NCBI GenBank assembly: GCA_051984675.1
Contig: JBPYFK010000007.1
Coordinates: forward strand, 1 to 64,000
Reading direction: 5' to 3'
Source of the DNA: JBPYFK01 sp051984675
GTDB lineage: Bacteria; Actinomycetota; Actinomycetes; Mycobacteriales; Pseudonocardiaceae
Length of the DNA stretch: 64,000 bases
Numbering within the stretch: position 1 is the first letter of the stretch; each line of letters starts with the position of its first letter. Shown here one piece after another: positions 41,683-49,712 of this stretch. A program made the position numbers and the translations under genes. Under the pieces are notes generated by a model, which was not told the DNA's origin, searched no databases, and saw only the letters and a list, made by a program, of their open reading frames with translations.

Positions 41683-41876
41683 CCCAACCTGTCGGGCAAA
41701 GATTGTCGTGTAAGCGGGATGTGCACGTTCGGTGGAGCCCTTTCCCGGGCGGCGGTTGAGAGAAGTGCCGCCGTCACCCCGTTGCGTCTACCGCTGCTTC
41801 GCCGCGCTGGGGCACCTCAACGGGTGACCCGCTGGGAAAACATTCAAGTCGATCACTGGTAGGGGGCGAGGGGACC

Positions 41877-43757
41877 ATGACCGAGCCAGAAGACCGGGAC
41901 CGGCGGCCGGACAGGGCACCCGCCCCGGACGACCCGGTCTCCGAGCAGGCAGCAAGCTCGGAGACCAGCGGCGCCAGGACTGAGCAGCCGGGGACCGACT
42001 CCGGCTTCGCCGACCTGAGCTGGGAGGACATCGACCTCCGGGACACCGACTGGCACAGTGCCGACTGGGCCGAGGAGCCCGAGGACGCTCGGCGGCAACC
42101 GAGCGCCGAGCCGGCCGAGCAAGCTGAGCCCGCGCAGGAGTCCGCACAGGAGCCCGCGCAGCCAGTGCCAGAACCGACCGCGGGCCAGGCGGAGGTCTCG
42201 CAGCCCCGGACCCCCGACGCCGAGATCAAGCCAGAAGGAGAGGGTGCGGCCCCAGACCGGGGCGTCCAGCCGGACGCCGTGGGCGCACCTGAGACGACCC
42301 GCCAGCGGTTGATCAACCAGGTCACGAGCCTGCACCGTCCCAAGTGGACAACGGTTGGATTTCTCGCCCTCGCGGCCGTGCTCGTGTTCGGGTTCGTTCA
42401 CGCGGTCACAGGAGGTGGGTTGAGCACCAACAGTGGGTCTGGCGCGCCCCCACCACCGCCACCGACCGTCCTGGTCAACGGGGTGCCGGTCCCGGTGAAC
42501 GGTCCCATGCTCTCCTTGGATCCGGGCCTGGTGCGTCAGGGCAGCCACGTGGGCGTCAGCGGCAGCGGATTCGACCCCGGCTCGTCCGTGGACATCGCGT
42601 TCGTACCGGCCGGGAAAGGGCCACCACAGCAGGTAGGAACCGCCCTGGTCAGTCGTGAGGGGGTCGTCAACAGCGGGTTTACGGCGCCCCCGATGGCCGG
42701 GACGAACCACGGCGTGGTCATCGCCCGTGAGCAAGGCTCCAACAAGGTGGCCCAAGCCGATGCGGTCGTCCCCGCGGCTCAGGCGGGCACGGTCGCCATC
42801 GACAAGGCATCGGGCCGACCCGGTGATGTGGTCACCGCCTCCGGTGGGGGGTTTCAGCCCGGCGAGAAGATCGCCGCCTACTGGGGCGGGATCGACGGCA
42901 CTCCCTCCGCGCAAATCCCCGCTGACCCCCGTGGCGGCTTCGCTCACGCCCCCGTGCGGGTCGGCATCGGCCGCTCAGGCTCCAACACCCTGGTGATGAT
43001 TGGCGAGCGCAGCAGGACGACCGCGACCACGTCATTCTGGATGCAGGCGCTGTACCCGTCGGTGACGGTCAGTCCCTATGCGGCGAAAGCGGCCCAGCAG
43101 GTCGCCGTCTCCGGTTCCGGGTTCGTGCCCGGCGAGCGGGTGCTGGTCTATCTCAACCGGGCGGCCGGGCCTCCGGCGGCGGTCCTGCCCGGCAGCCCCA
43201 CCGGAACGGTGAGCGGGGCCCGGTTCTTGTTGCCGTACCAACTCAGCGGTACCCAGAACATCACGCTCGTCGGCGAGCGAAGCCGGGCGACGGCGAAGTC
43301 GGGGTTCATGATCATGCCGTACACGCCGTCCGCCCAGCCGAGCACCTGGAGCGGGATGCCGGGCACCAAGCTGAGCTTCTACGTCACCGACTTCGCACCG
43401 AACGAGGTCGTGCTCGTCTACGCCAACAGCGCCCCGGGCCGCAACGGTGACCTGGTCTCCGCGTTCCGGGTCAACGCCCAGGGAGCCGCCAAGGCGGCCG
43501 GTTCCTGGCAGATCCCGTCCAACGCCCAGGGCAAGACCAACGTGCGGCTCGTCGGCCGGCAAAGCGGAGGAACAGCGACAATCAACCTCACCGTCCAAGC
43601 CGGCGGGGGTGCGGACTTCCCGGCACCACCGCCGTACGTCCTCCCGCCGGAGCTGGCCGCGGACCCGGTCGTTCCCGGTGGTCCGCCGCCACCACCTCCG
43701 GCGCCACCGGCTCCGCCACCGCGTCCGGGCGCGCCGGCGCCACCACCCACGAGGTAG
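41877..43757 (+). CDS. Single-pass membrane protein with four Ig-like repeats and Pro-rich tail
   Basis: The 626-aa protein has an acidic, disordered cytosolic N-terminus (1-155), one transmembrane helix (157-177), a Pro-rich spacer, four ~85-90-residue repeats (about 211-300, 305-392, 395-482, 486-575) and a Pro-rich C-terminus (585-626). Repeats share a V-x-V-S-G-S-G-F-x-P-G-E-type core and a G-E-R-S-R-x-T-A end, suggestive of IPT/TIG-like sandwiches. The start is ATG 41877, after AGGGGGCGAGGGGACC. It should stand out from the membrane into the wall; a role in adhesion or envelope scaffolding is inferred. A strong terminator follows. Confidence 0.78.
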   Translation: MTEPEDRDRRPDRAPAPDDPVSEQAASSETSGARTEQPGTDSGFADLSWEDIDLRDTDWHSADWAEEPEDARRQPSAEPAEQAEPAQESAQEPAQPVPEPTAGQAEVSQPRTPDAEIKPEGEGAAPDRGVQPDAVGAPETTRQRLINQVTSLHRPKWTTVGFLALAAVLVFGFVHAVTGGGLSTNSGSGAPPPPPPTVLVNGVPVPVNGPMLSLDPGLVRQGSHVGVSGSGFDPGSSVDIAFVPAGKGPPQQVGTALVSREGVVNSGFTAPPMAGTNHGVVIAREQGSNKVAQADAVVPAAQAGTVAIDKASGRPGDVVTASGGGFQPGEKIAAYWGGIDGTPSAQIPADPRGGFAHAPVRVGIGRSGSNTLVMIGERSRTTATTSFWMQALYPSVTVSPYAAKAAQQVAVSGSGFVPGERVLVYLNRAAGPPAAVLPGSPTGTVSGARFLLPYQLSGTQNITLVGERSRATAKSGFMIMPYTPSAQPSTWSGMPGTKLSFYVTDFAPNEVVLVYANSAPGRNGDLVSAFRVNAQGAAKAAGSWQIPSNAQGKTNVRLVGRQSGGTATINLTVQAGGGADFPAPPPYVLPPELAADPVVPGGPPPPPPAPPAPPPRPGAPAPPPTR

Positions 43758-43773
43758 CTCGCAAGGCTGGCAA

Positions 43774-43808
43774 GTGGGCCGACGCGGCGAACTGCCGCGT
43801 CGGCCCAC
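43774..43808. terminator. Bidirectional intrinsic-type terminator
   Basis: Perfect 15-bp arms (GTGGGCCGACGCGGC and its complement) close a GAACT loop between two convergent genes (stops at 43757 and 43821). There is no U-tract, which is common for high-GC actinomycete terminators. Confidence 0.8.
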
Positions 43809-43820
43809 CCCGCTAGGTGT

Positions 43821-44735
43821 TCAGTAGCTGGAACCGGACAGCGCCATTTGGGCGCGGAGCACCGGCCATTGACCGGTACTCGTCGAGGTGTAGGGGGAGC
43901 CGTTGTCGCTATAGGACAGACTGGCGTTGTTCGTGGTCTGCGTTTCGTTCATGTAGTCGAGGTGGTTGATCAAGTCGCTCGCGGCGTAGCGGACCTTGTG
44001 GTTGGCCGTCATGAACGTCGCGGAATCGTCCGCCACGACACCGTCCGCGTCCGAGCCCATGATCGACCAGTCCGTCCCACCGGAGCCCTGGGGGTTCTGA
44101 CCGTTCGCGTTCAGGTCGTTCAGGAACGCCGAGCCGGGCGTCATCTCGGTGCATTGGATGTTGCTGGAGTTGCACAGCTGCGCGATGTTCGCGCCGTTGT
44201 GCGGCGTCCCGAAGTTGACCACGTTGCTGATCAGCAGCGACGGGGGGAAGTTGGGATCGTGCGCCGCCACCTGGTACATCGCGTCTCGAATGATCAGGCC
44301 ACCCATGGACCAGCCTACAGCGCCGATGTTTTGCCCCTTGGACGTGTAGTTGTTGTAGACGTACCAAGCGAACTGGTAGGAGATGTGCCTGATGTCGGTG
44401 TTCTGGGAGTCCCCGCCGTTAACGGTCCCACCGGGGTAGTACGTGTTCTGGTTGCCAAAATTGTTGAGGTCCACTCCGCAATTCCGGTCGTCCCAGTAGT
44501 ACTTCGCGGTGACCTGGGGGCCGGTGAAGCCGTGGCTTGTCATGAATCCCGTCATGTTGCCCCACAGGTTGCCGCAGTCGTAGCCGGACCCGTCCGGGTC
44601 GTAGCCATGGACGTACACAACCGGGGTGTTCGCGTTGCTGTCCCCGGACGCGGCATCTGCCGGGAACGCGGCGAATGTGGTCAGGGCGAGCAGGGCAGCG
44701 ATTGTCAGGAACTTCGATAGCCAACGAAGACGCAC
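43821..44735 (-). CDS. Secreted lipase/esterase (alpha/beta hydrolase)
   Basis: From GTG 44735, preceded by AAAGGG, the protein has 304 aa. A signal peptide (FLTIAALLALTTFAAFPADAA) ends near residue 29. The oxyanion region VVYVHGYDPDGSG and the nucleophile elbow GWSMGG (Ser143) mark a lipase-like hydrolase; NFGTPHNG and SDLINHLDYM supply the late active-site region. The mature chain is rich in Asn, Tyr and Gly and has four cysteines, fitting an extracellular enzyme. It acts on unknown lipids or esters. Confidence 0.85.
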   Translation of the reverse strand: MRLRWLSKFLTIAALLALTTFAAFPADAASGDSNANTPVVYVHGYDPDGSGYDCGNLWGNMTGFMTSHGFTGPQVTAKYYWDDRNCGVDLNNFGNQNTYYPGGTVNGGDSQNTDIRHISYQFAWYVYNNYTSKGQNIGAVGWSMGGLIIRDAMYQVAAHDPNFPPSLLISNVVNFGTPHNGANIAQLCNSSNIQCTEMTPGSAFLNDLNANGQNPQGSGGTDWSIMGSDADGVVADDSATFMTANHKVRYAASDLINHLDYMNETQTTNNASLSYSDNGSPYTSTSTGQWPVLRAQMALSGSSY

Positions 44736-45134
44736 GAGATCAACCCTTTCTGGGAAATGGCATAGCCCTTTCCGAAGGAAGAATGTGTCGGTAGGTGCGT
44801 GAAGGGAATGCGACAGAATCCACACGGTGCCTTGTGGGCTTGTCGTGGAGGTACCCGCGAAACCGTACGATTACTGATATCGTCCGTCATTGATGCCGTC
44901 AAGCGAGAAGGTCGGCGTAAAACGTTGCACGGCAGGAAAAGCGTAGGCACGTGAACACGGCGGCGTGACACACGCTCTGCTCGGTGAGCACCGCCGGCCC
45001 GTGCGTGATCGTTGCTTTCCATCGAAAGGCTTATTGGACGCGCGACCAGGCGTAGCTAGTCTTACCTACCCATCAGTAGGAGCAGGGTCCGCAAGGGCCC
45101 CACGGCGGAAGGGCAGGAGGGGAGAAGGCCACGT
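44736..45134. other. Intergenic region with divergent promoters
   Basis: This 399-bp gap separates the lipase gene from pucR. A TAGTCT -10-like element at 45056-45061 and an inverted repeat CCTAC-N6-GTAGG at 45065-45080 precede the PucR gene and could be an autoregulatory site. No gene is seen. Confidence 0.45.
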
Positions 45135-46397
45135 ATGACCATGCCAGCAGCTGACGTCACCGCCGTCGATGCGGAGCCGGCTCGGCTCTGGCAGTCGCTT
45201 CCCAGCTCGCTGGCCTCGTTGCTGCGCCCGGAAATCGGTGACTTGGCCGGAGAGATCATCACCGAGATCCAGCGGAAGATCCCGGAGTACGCGCGGCCGC
45301 TGGACGCGAACTACGTCCGTTCCATCAGGCGCGGTGTCGAGGAGGCACTCCACCAGTTCGTCGACCGGATCGCCCACCCGGCCGCGATCCAGCAGCGATG
45401 CGCGGAGGTGCACCGCGCGCTGGGCCACAACGAGATGCGGCACGGTCGCAGCCTGGACAGCCTGCAACGCGCGTACCGGCTGGGGGCCCGGCTCGCTTGG
45501 CGACGCATCATGACGATGGCTGCGCGGGTTCCGGTTTCGCATGAGACGCAACTGCTGCTGGGCGAAGCCATCATCGCCCACATCGACGAGCTGGTCGCGC
45601 TCGCGGTCGAAGGTTACGGGCAGGCACAGGCGCGCGCCGCGGGCGCGCTGGCACGGCGCCGGCAGCGCCTGCTTGACATGCTGGTGGCCGACCCGCCGGT
45701 CTCCCAGGTCGCGTTGCTGGAGGCGGCTCGCGCCGCCAAGTGGGAGTTACCTTCCCGCGTAGTCGTGGCGGCACTGGACCCCTGCGCGAGCCGCAGGTTT
45801 GAGCGGACACCGCTGGCGCGCTGCCAGGCGTTGGTCGATCTCGAACGCAACGATCCTTACGTCTTGGTGCCTGCGGACACGGGGGAGCATGCGGACATTG
45901 ACTGGGGGCGGACGTGCCCGGACTGGCGGGTGGCTGTCAGTGCTCCCGTGGCGTTGGCCGACGCGGTGCACGCGCTGCGGTGGCTGCGCCGGGTGTTGGC
46001 GCTGATCCGGCGTGGCATCCTTCCAGATCAGCCAGTCACCTATGGTGACGACCATCTGTCGAGCATTCTCTTGCTGGGGGACGAAGCGCTCGTCTCCGAG
46101 CTCGTTCAGCGACGCCTCGCGCCGCTGAACGGGCTCAATCCCAAGGAGCGGGTACGTCTGGGGCAGACCTTGCTGAGCTGGTTACGGAACCGGGGTGGTG
46201 CGCCGGAAATCGCGGCTGATCTGCACGTCCATCCGCAAACTGTGCGACGCCGGCTTCGCCGCCTCGAAAGGCTCTTCGGAGCGGACCTGCGTGATCCCGA
46301 CGCACGGTTCAATCTCGAACTCGCGCTGCGCGCTGCGGCACTCGTCCTGCCGCTGGCCGACCGCGACCGTGCCGAACACCAGCGCCTTCCAGGATAG
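45135..46397 (+). CDS. PucR/CdaR-type helix-turn-helix regulator
   Basis: The 420-aa protein has an N-terminal helical sensor-like region (residues ~10-165) with EIITEIQRKIPEYARPLD and ALGHNEMRHGRSLDSLQRAYRLGARLAW, a middle GGDEF-like domain (VVVAALDP) and a C-terminal PucR helix-turn-helix (LLSWLRNRGGAPEIAADLHVHPQTVRRRLRRLERLFG, about 345-385). It begins at ATG 45135 with GGAGAAGG upstream. Targets are unknown; the small gene and MFS gene downstream are candidates. Confidence 0.85.
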   Translation: MTMPAADVTAVDAEPARLWQSLPSSLASLLRPEIGDLAGEIITEIQRKIPEYARPLDANYVRSIRRGVEEALHQFVDRIAHPAAIQQRCAEVHRALGHNEMRHGRSLDSLQRAYRLGARLAWRRIMTMAARVPVSHETQLLLGEAIIAHIDELVALAVEGYGQAQARAAGALARRRQRLLDMLVADPPVSQVALLEAARAAKWELPSRVVVAALDPCASRRFERTPLARCQALVDLERNDPYVLVPADTGEHADIDWGRTCPDWRVAVSAPVALADAVHALRWLRRVLALIRRGILPDQPVTYGDDHLSSILLLGDEALVSELVQRRLAPLNGLNPKERVRLGQTLLSWLRNRGGAPEIAADLHVHPQTVRRRLRRLERLFGADLRDPDARFNLELALRAAALVLPLADRDRAEHQRLPG

Positions 46398-46713
46398 GAA
46401 CCGGGTCGGCGGTGCTTGAGCAGAAGGTTGACGACTCAACGAGTCCCACCCGACGGGTCACGTCCCGTGCATATGCACACGCATCTGCAATCACGCCTGC
46501 TGCGTCTGGCTCTGTGGTGGCGTGCGGATGCCGTCGTTTGACGCCTTTGTGACGGCTTGCCCGAGAGCGACTTAGGACTCTAGTGCACACGCCAAAGGGC
46601 ATGTGGGGTCTCTATATGTACAAGTGGTCGTTGATGGCGGTGGAGTCGTTACCGGGACGCGTCTCAGAGAAGGGGTGCCACGTCTCCATGCCCTGGGCGT
46701 AAGGACCAAGATC
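46398..46713. other. Intergenic region, nothing recognised
   Basis: This 316-bp stretch between pucR and the small coiled-coil gene contains no supported gene or repeat. The frame starting at 46603 lacks a ribosome binding site in front of its first codon. Confidence 0.4.
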
Positions 46714-46965
46714 ATGAGCGAGAGTCCAGAGTTCCACCGGCAGAACCCGACAGCCGCGATCATCTTGGACAGTGTCCTGGATTGCATGACCACACTCGCC
46801 GCCGACATCGGCAGGCTAGAGGAGTTCGTCGTTTTCGATGAGCAAGCACAGAACGCACAGCGTCTGGACGAGCTCACTTCCGAGTTGTCGGCGCTGGCAT
46901 TGACGTTGGCTGAGGCCCAACGGCGTGTCAGCCGTTGCACCGAACTGTACGAGGAAGATAGCTGA
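46714..46965 (+). CDS. Small helical protein (83 aa)
   Basis: ATG 46714 follows AAGGA by 8 nt, which decides this start over an earlier in-frame codon at 46603. The product is almost wholly helical, with heptad-like spacing in FVVFDEQAQNAQRLDELTSE and LSALALTLAEAQRRVSRC, consistent with a coiled coil. No family is recognised. It may be a partner or regulator of a neighbouring protein. Confidence 0.6.
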   Translation: MSESPEFHRQNPTAAIILDSVLDCMTTLAADIGRLEEFVVFDEQAQNAQRLDELTSELSALALTLAEAQRRVSRCTELYEEDS

Positions 46966-47173
46966 GCCCGGGATCGCTGAGTACAACGAATGCCCTGGCG
47001 AACACGCCGAAATCCCGCTGAGGCGCTGATAGCCGGGCTGACCGCTGGATCGGTGGGCGCAGCCAGCCTGGGGGCAAGTCCGACCACGGCGCTCCATAGT
47101 CCACTGTGGATAGATCTGCCGTGCTTCGGTGATGGCGTTGCACACGGGGCATCGGGTCACATAAGAAGGACAG

Positions 47174-48409
47174 GTGGGATTACAGGGCCTATCGTTCCGG
47201 TTGTTACTCTTCGTCACCTTGGGAGCATTCGCGGGTTACGCGCTGCTGCTGCCGATCGTCCCGATGTGGGCGGTGGCCGGCGGTGCGAGTACCGCCGGGG
47301 CGGGCGCCACCAACGGCGTGTTCATGCTGGTCACGGTCCTTACCCAACTCGCCATGCCGTGGGTGTTGCGCCGCTGGGACCACCGCTGGGTGCTGGGCGC
47401 CGGCACGCTGCTGATCGGTCTCCCTACGCCACTGTTCGCAGTATCCACCCACCTTGGATTGTTACTGGCGGTGTCCGGGGTGCGCGGTATCGGGTTCGGA
47501 ATGCTCACAGTCACCGGTAGCGCTCTGGTGGCCGAACTCGTTCCGGTTGCGCTGCGGGGTCGCGCGTCCGGTCTGTACGGGCTCGCGGTGGGCCTGCCGA
47601 ACGTGCTGTGCCTACCGGTCGGGGTCTGGCTGGTGCAGCGCGCCGGCTTCGATGTTCTGTTCTGGCTGGCAGGGGCCGTTCCGTGCGTTGCGGCCGCCGT
47701 TGCCCTCTGGATACGACCGGCGGACATCCGGTCGTCGTCGACGCGGCACACGATCACACGGACTGTCCAGGCCAGCCTGCTCGCCCCATGGACCATGATG
47801 CTTTGCACGGCGAGCACGGCCGGTGGGTTGGTGGCGTTCCTACCGCTTGCCGTTCCTCGTCTCGCGTCGCCGGCGCTGTTGCTGTTTGGCATCGCGACAG
47901 TCGCCGGCCGGTGGGTGGCCGGGGTGGTCGGGGATCGGATCGGATCGCACCGAGCGGTGCTCCCGTCCGTGCTGACGGCGGTGATCGGGACGGCTGGGAT
48001 GGCGCTCGCCACCAGTGGTATGGACACGCTCGCGCTCGCCGGGGCGCTGTTGCTGGGCGCGGGTTTCGGTGCGTTGCAGAACGCCACGCTGGTCGTCATG
48101 TTCGACCGTGCCGAGTCCGGCTCGGCCAGCGCCGTGTGGAACATCGCCTACGACGCGGGAAACGGCATCGGGTCGGTGGGTTTCGGGATACTTGTCGGAT
48201 CCTGGGGATACTCCGTGACGTTCGGCATCGCAGCAGCCGTGATCGTCGCTTCCGCGCCTCTGGTCCTGGCCTGCCGCCCGGCCCCGGCAACGCCCGCACG
48301 ACGGATGAAGTCCGCGGATGGCCAGTACGTTGCCGAAGGGAAGCCGGTCTCGCGTCAACGTGGTCGCCGGGACAGCAGGGGAGCCAACCCGAACCACAAA
48401 GGAGGCTGA
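47174..48409 (+). CDS. MFS transporter
   Basis: The 411-aa protein has about twelve helices, starting FRLLLFVTLGAFAGYALLLPIV; the central loop (~190-205) is basic. It starts at GTG 47174 with AAGGACAG upstream. The helix 2-3 loop WVLRRWDHRW is a degenerate MFS motif, and the second half has VVGDRIGSHRAV. It is convergent with the indole prenyltransferase gene (59 bp apart), and could export the product of that pathway; this is inferred from position only. Confidence 0.82.
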   Translation: MGLQGLSFRLLLFVTLGAFAGYALLLPIVPMWAVAGGASTAGAGATNGVFMLVTVLTQLAMPWVLRRWDHRWVLGAGTLLIGLPTPLFAVSTHLGLLLAVSGVRGIGFGMLTVTGSALVAELVPVALRGRASGLYGLAVGLPNVLCLPVGVWLVQRAGFDVLFWLAGAVPCVAAAVALWIRPADIRSSSTRHTITRTVQASLLAPWTMMLCTASTAGGLVAFLPLAVPRLASPALLLFGIATVAGRWVAGVVGDRIGSHRAVLPSVLTAVIGTAGMALATSGMDTLALAGALLLGAGFGALQNATLVVMFDRAESGSASAVWNIAYDAGNGIGSVGFGILVGSWGYSVTFGIAAAVIVASAPLVLACRPAPATPARRMKSADGQYVAEGKPVSRQRGRRDSRGANPNHKGG

Positions 48410-48467
48410 CATCAGTTGAGTACCAGGCGCCCACTGTGGAGGCTGCCGCCGCCGGGTGTGCGACGAG

Positions 48468-49595
48468 TCATGTGCAGCGGAGGAGTTCGTCGGTGTAGGG
48501 ACTGAATCGGAGGTAGACACCGAGGTCTGCCGGTCGGTGGGCGGCGGTGGTGCGGTAGCTGACCAGCTCCTGCAAACTCGTTATCGCTGCTAGTGGGGCG
48601 GGTGCCACTTCTGTGAGGGCCTTCCGGTAGGGGTGCGGATCGATGCCTTCGGCATGCATGAGTGCGGTGATCCGCTCCAGTGCGGCGGCGTCGGACGGCG
48701 CGTTGTCGGGCAGGCGAAGGTAGAGGTTGGCCTCGCCAGGTCCTGGATCGCCGGCACGGAAGGCGAGACAGGTTAACGGTTCGTTGTCGACCGTCTCCTG
48801 ATCGCCGTAGATGGCTTGCCACGCTCGCGCCGTTCGAGCGGGGTCGTGGCGGTGGGCCAGGGAGGCCACTGCCTCCAGTTGCGATCGCCGCATGGGGTGG
48901 TGTCGGAAGTAGACCTTGACGCGGGCGTCGGGGTGGGCATCGAGGTCGAGCGCGAGGAACTCCAGCTCATGTCCGTCCTCGATGAGTTCGGACAGTCGCT
49001 TTCTGACAGGTGCCCAGGCGTCGGCGAGGTCAAGCCGGCGCATCGCTTCGTCGACGAGATCACCGGTGCGGTCGAGTCCCTGGCATTGGGGGTTCAGGTA
49101 GACCTTGTAGCGGGGCGAGTGCGGTGGACGCCATGCGAGGGAGTGCCAGATGGTGGGCCGGTAGGGCTGCGGGGACGAGGTGAGAAACAGGTCCTCGATG
49201 GTCTGATAGCGGTGCAGCGAGACACCGTGCGTGTCGGCCAGGCGATGAGTGAGTGCCCGGCCGGCTGCCTGGTTGCTGCGCGGAGTGGGCTGCGGGCCGA
49301 GGGATTCGAACAGTATCCGCAGTTCAGGTGTGGCGGAGGGCTGTTGCCAGCTGATGGAGAGTTCGGCTGGAAAGCCATCAGCGGACACGAACGACGGTGG
49401 CGCGCAGCGCACACCTATCGGGCGATCCCCCCAAGGGGACAGCAGCGTGCGTATGGTTTTTTCCGTGCTGGAACCGCTGAATCCCAATCCTTGAGAAATA
49501 GTGCGCCACTTGTCGGCGAGAAAATCACTGTATGTGATGTTGGGAACATGGTAGATCCCGAGCCGTCGTGGTGTGGTGGTTACATCGAGCGGCAC
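48468..49595 (-). CDS. DMATS-type aromatic prenyltransferase (tryptophan dimethylallyltransferase-like)
   Basis: From GTG 49595, with GGAGG 6 nt upstream, the protein has 375 aa; the frame stays open to 49745 but that would overlap the divergent FMO start region. Features of the ABBA/DMATS fold are NITYSDFLADKWRTISQGL, the substrate-contact strands YKVYLNP and VKVYFRHHPM, and the late YLRLPDN and VYLRFSP strands with Lys/Tyr/Arg residues that bind dimethylallyl diphosphate. It should prenylate tryptophan or an indole. The divergent FMO neighbour matches the S. coelicolor SCO7467/SCO7468 pair, described as making a prenylated indole acetonitrile. Confidence 0.85.
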   Translation of the reverse strand: MPLDVTTTPRRLGIYHVPNITYSDFLADKWRTISQGLGFSGSSTEKTIRTLLSPWGDRPIGVRCAPPSFVSADGFPAELSISWQQPSATPELRILFESLGPQPTPRSNQAAGRALTHRLADTHGVSLHRYQTIEDLFLTSSPQPYRPTIWHSLAWRPPHSPRYKVYLNPQCQGLDRTGDLVDEAMRRLDLADAWAPVRKRLSELIEDGHELEFLALDLDAHPDARVKVYFRHHPMRRSQLEAVASLAHRHDPARTARAWQAIYGDQETVDNEPLTCLAFRAGDPGPGEANLYLRLPDNAPSDAAALERITALMHAEGIDPHPYRKALTEVAPAPLAAITSLQELVSYRTTAAHRPADLGVYLRFSPYTDELLRCT

Positions 49596-49712
49596 TACCC
49601 GACCTCCGGTTGTGCGACTTACGCTACGGAACGAGCCAGTTGAAACATCATTGACGACACCATGCAATTTCGGCAACTCTCCACTGACTGTGACGGAAAG
49701 GGCCGCGTCCTG

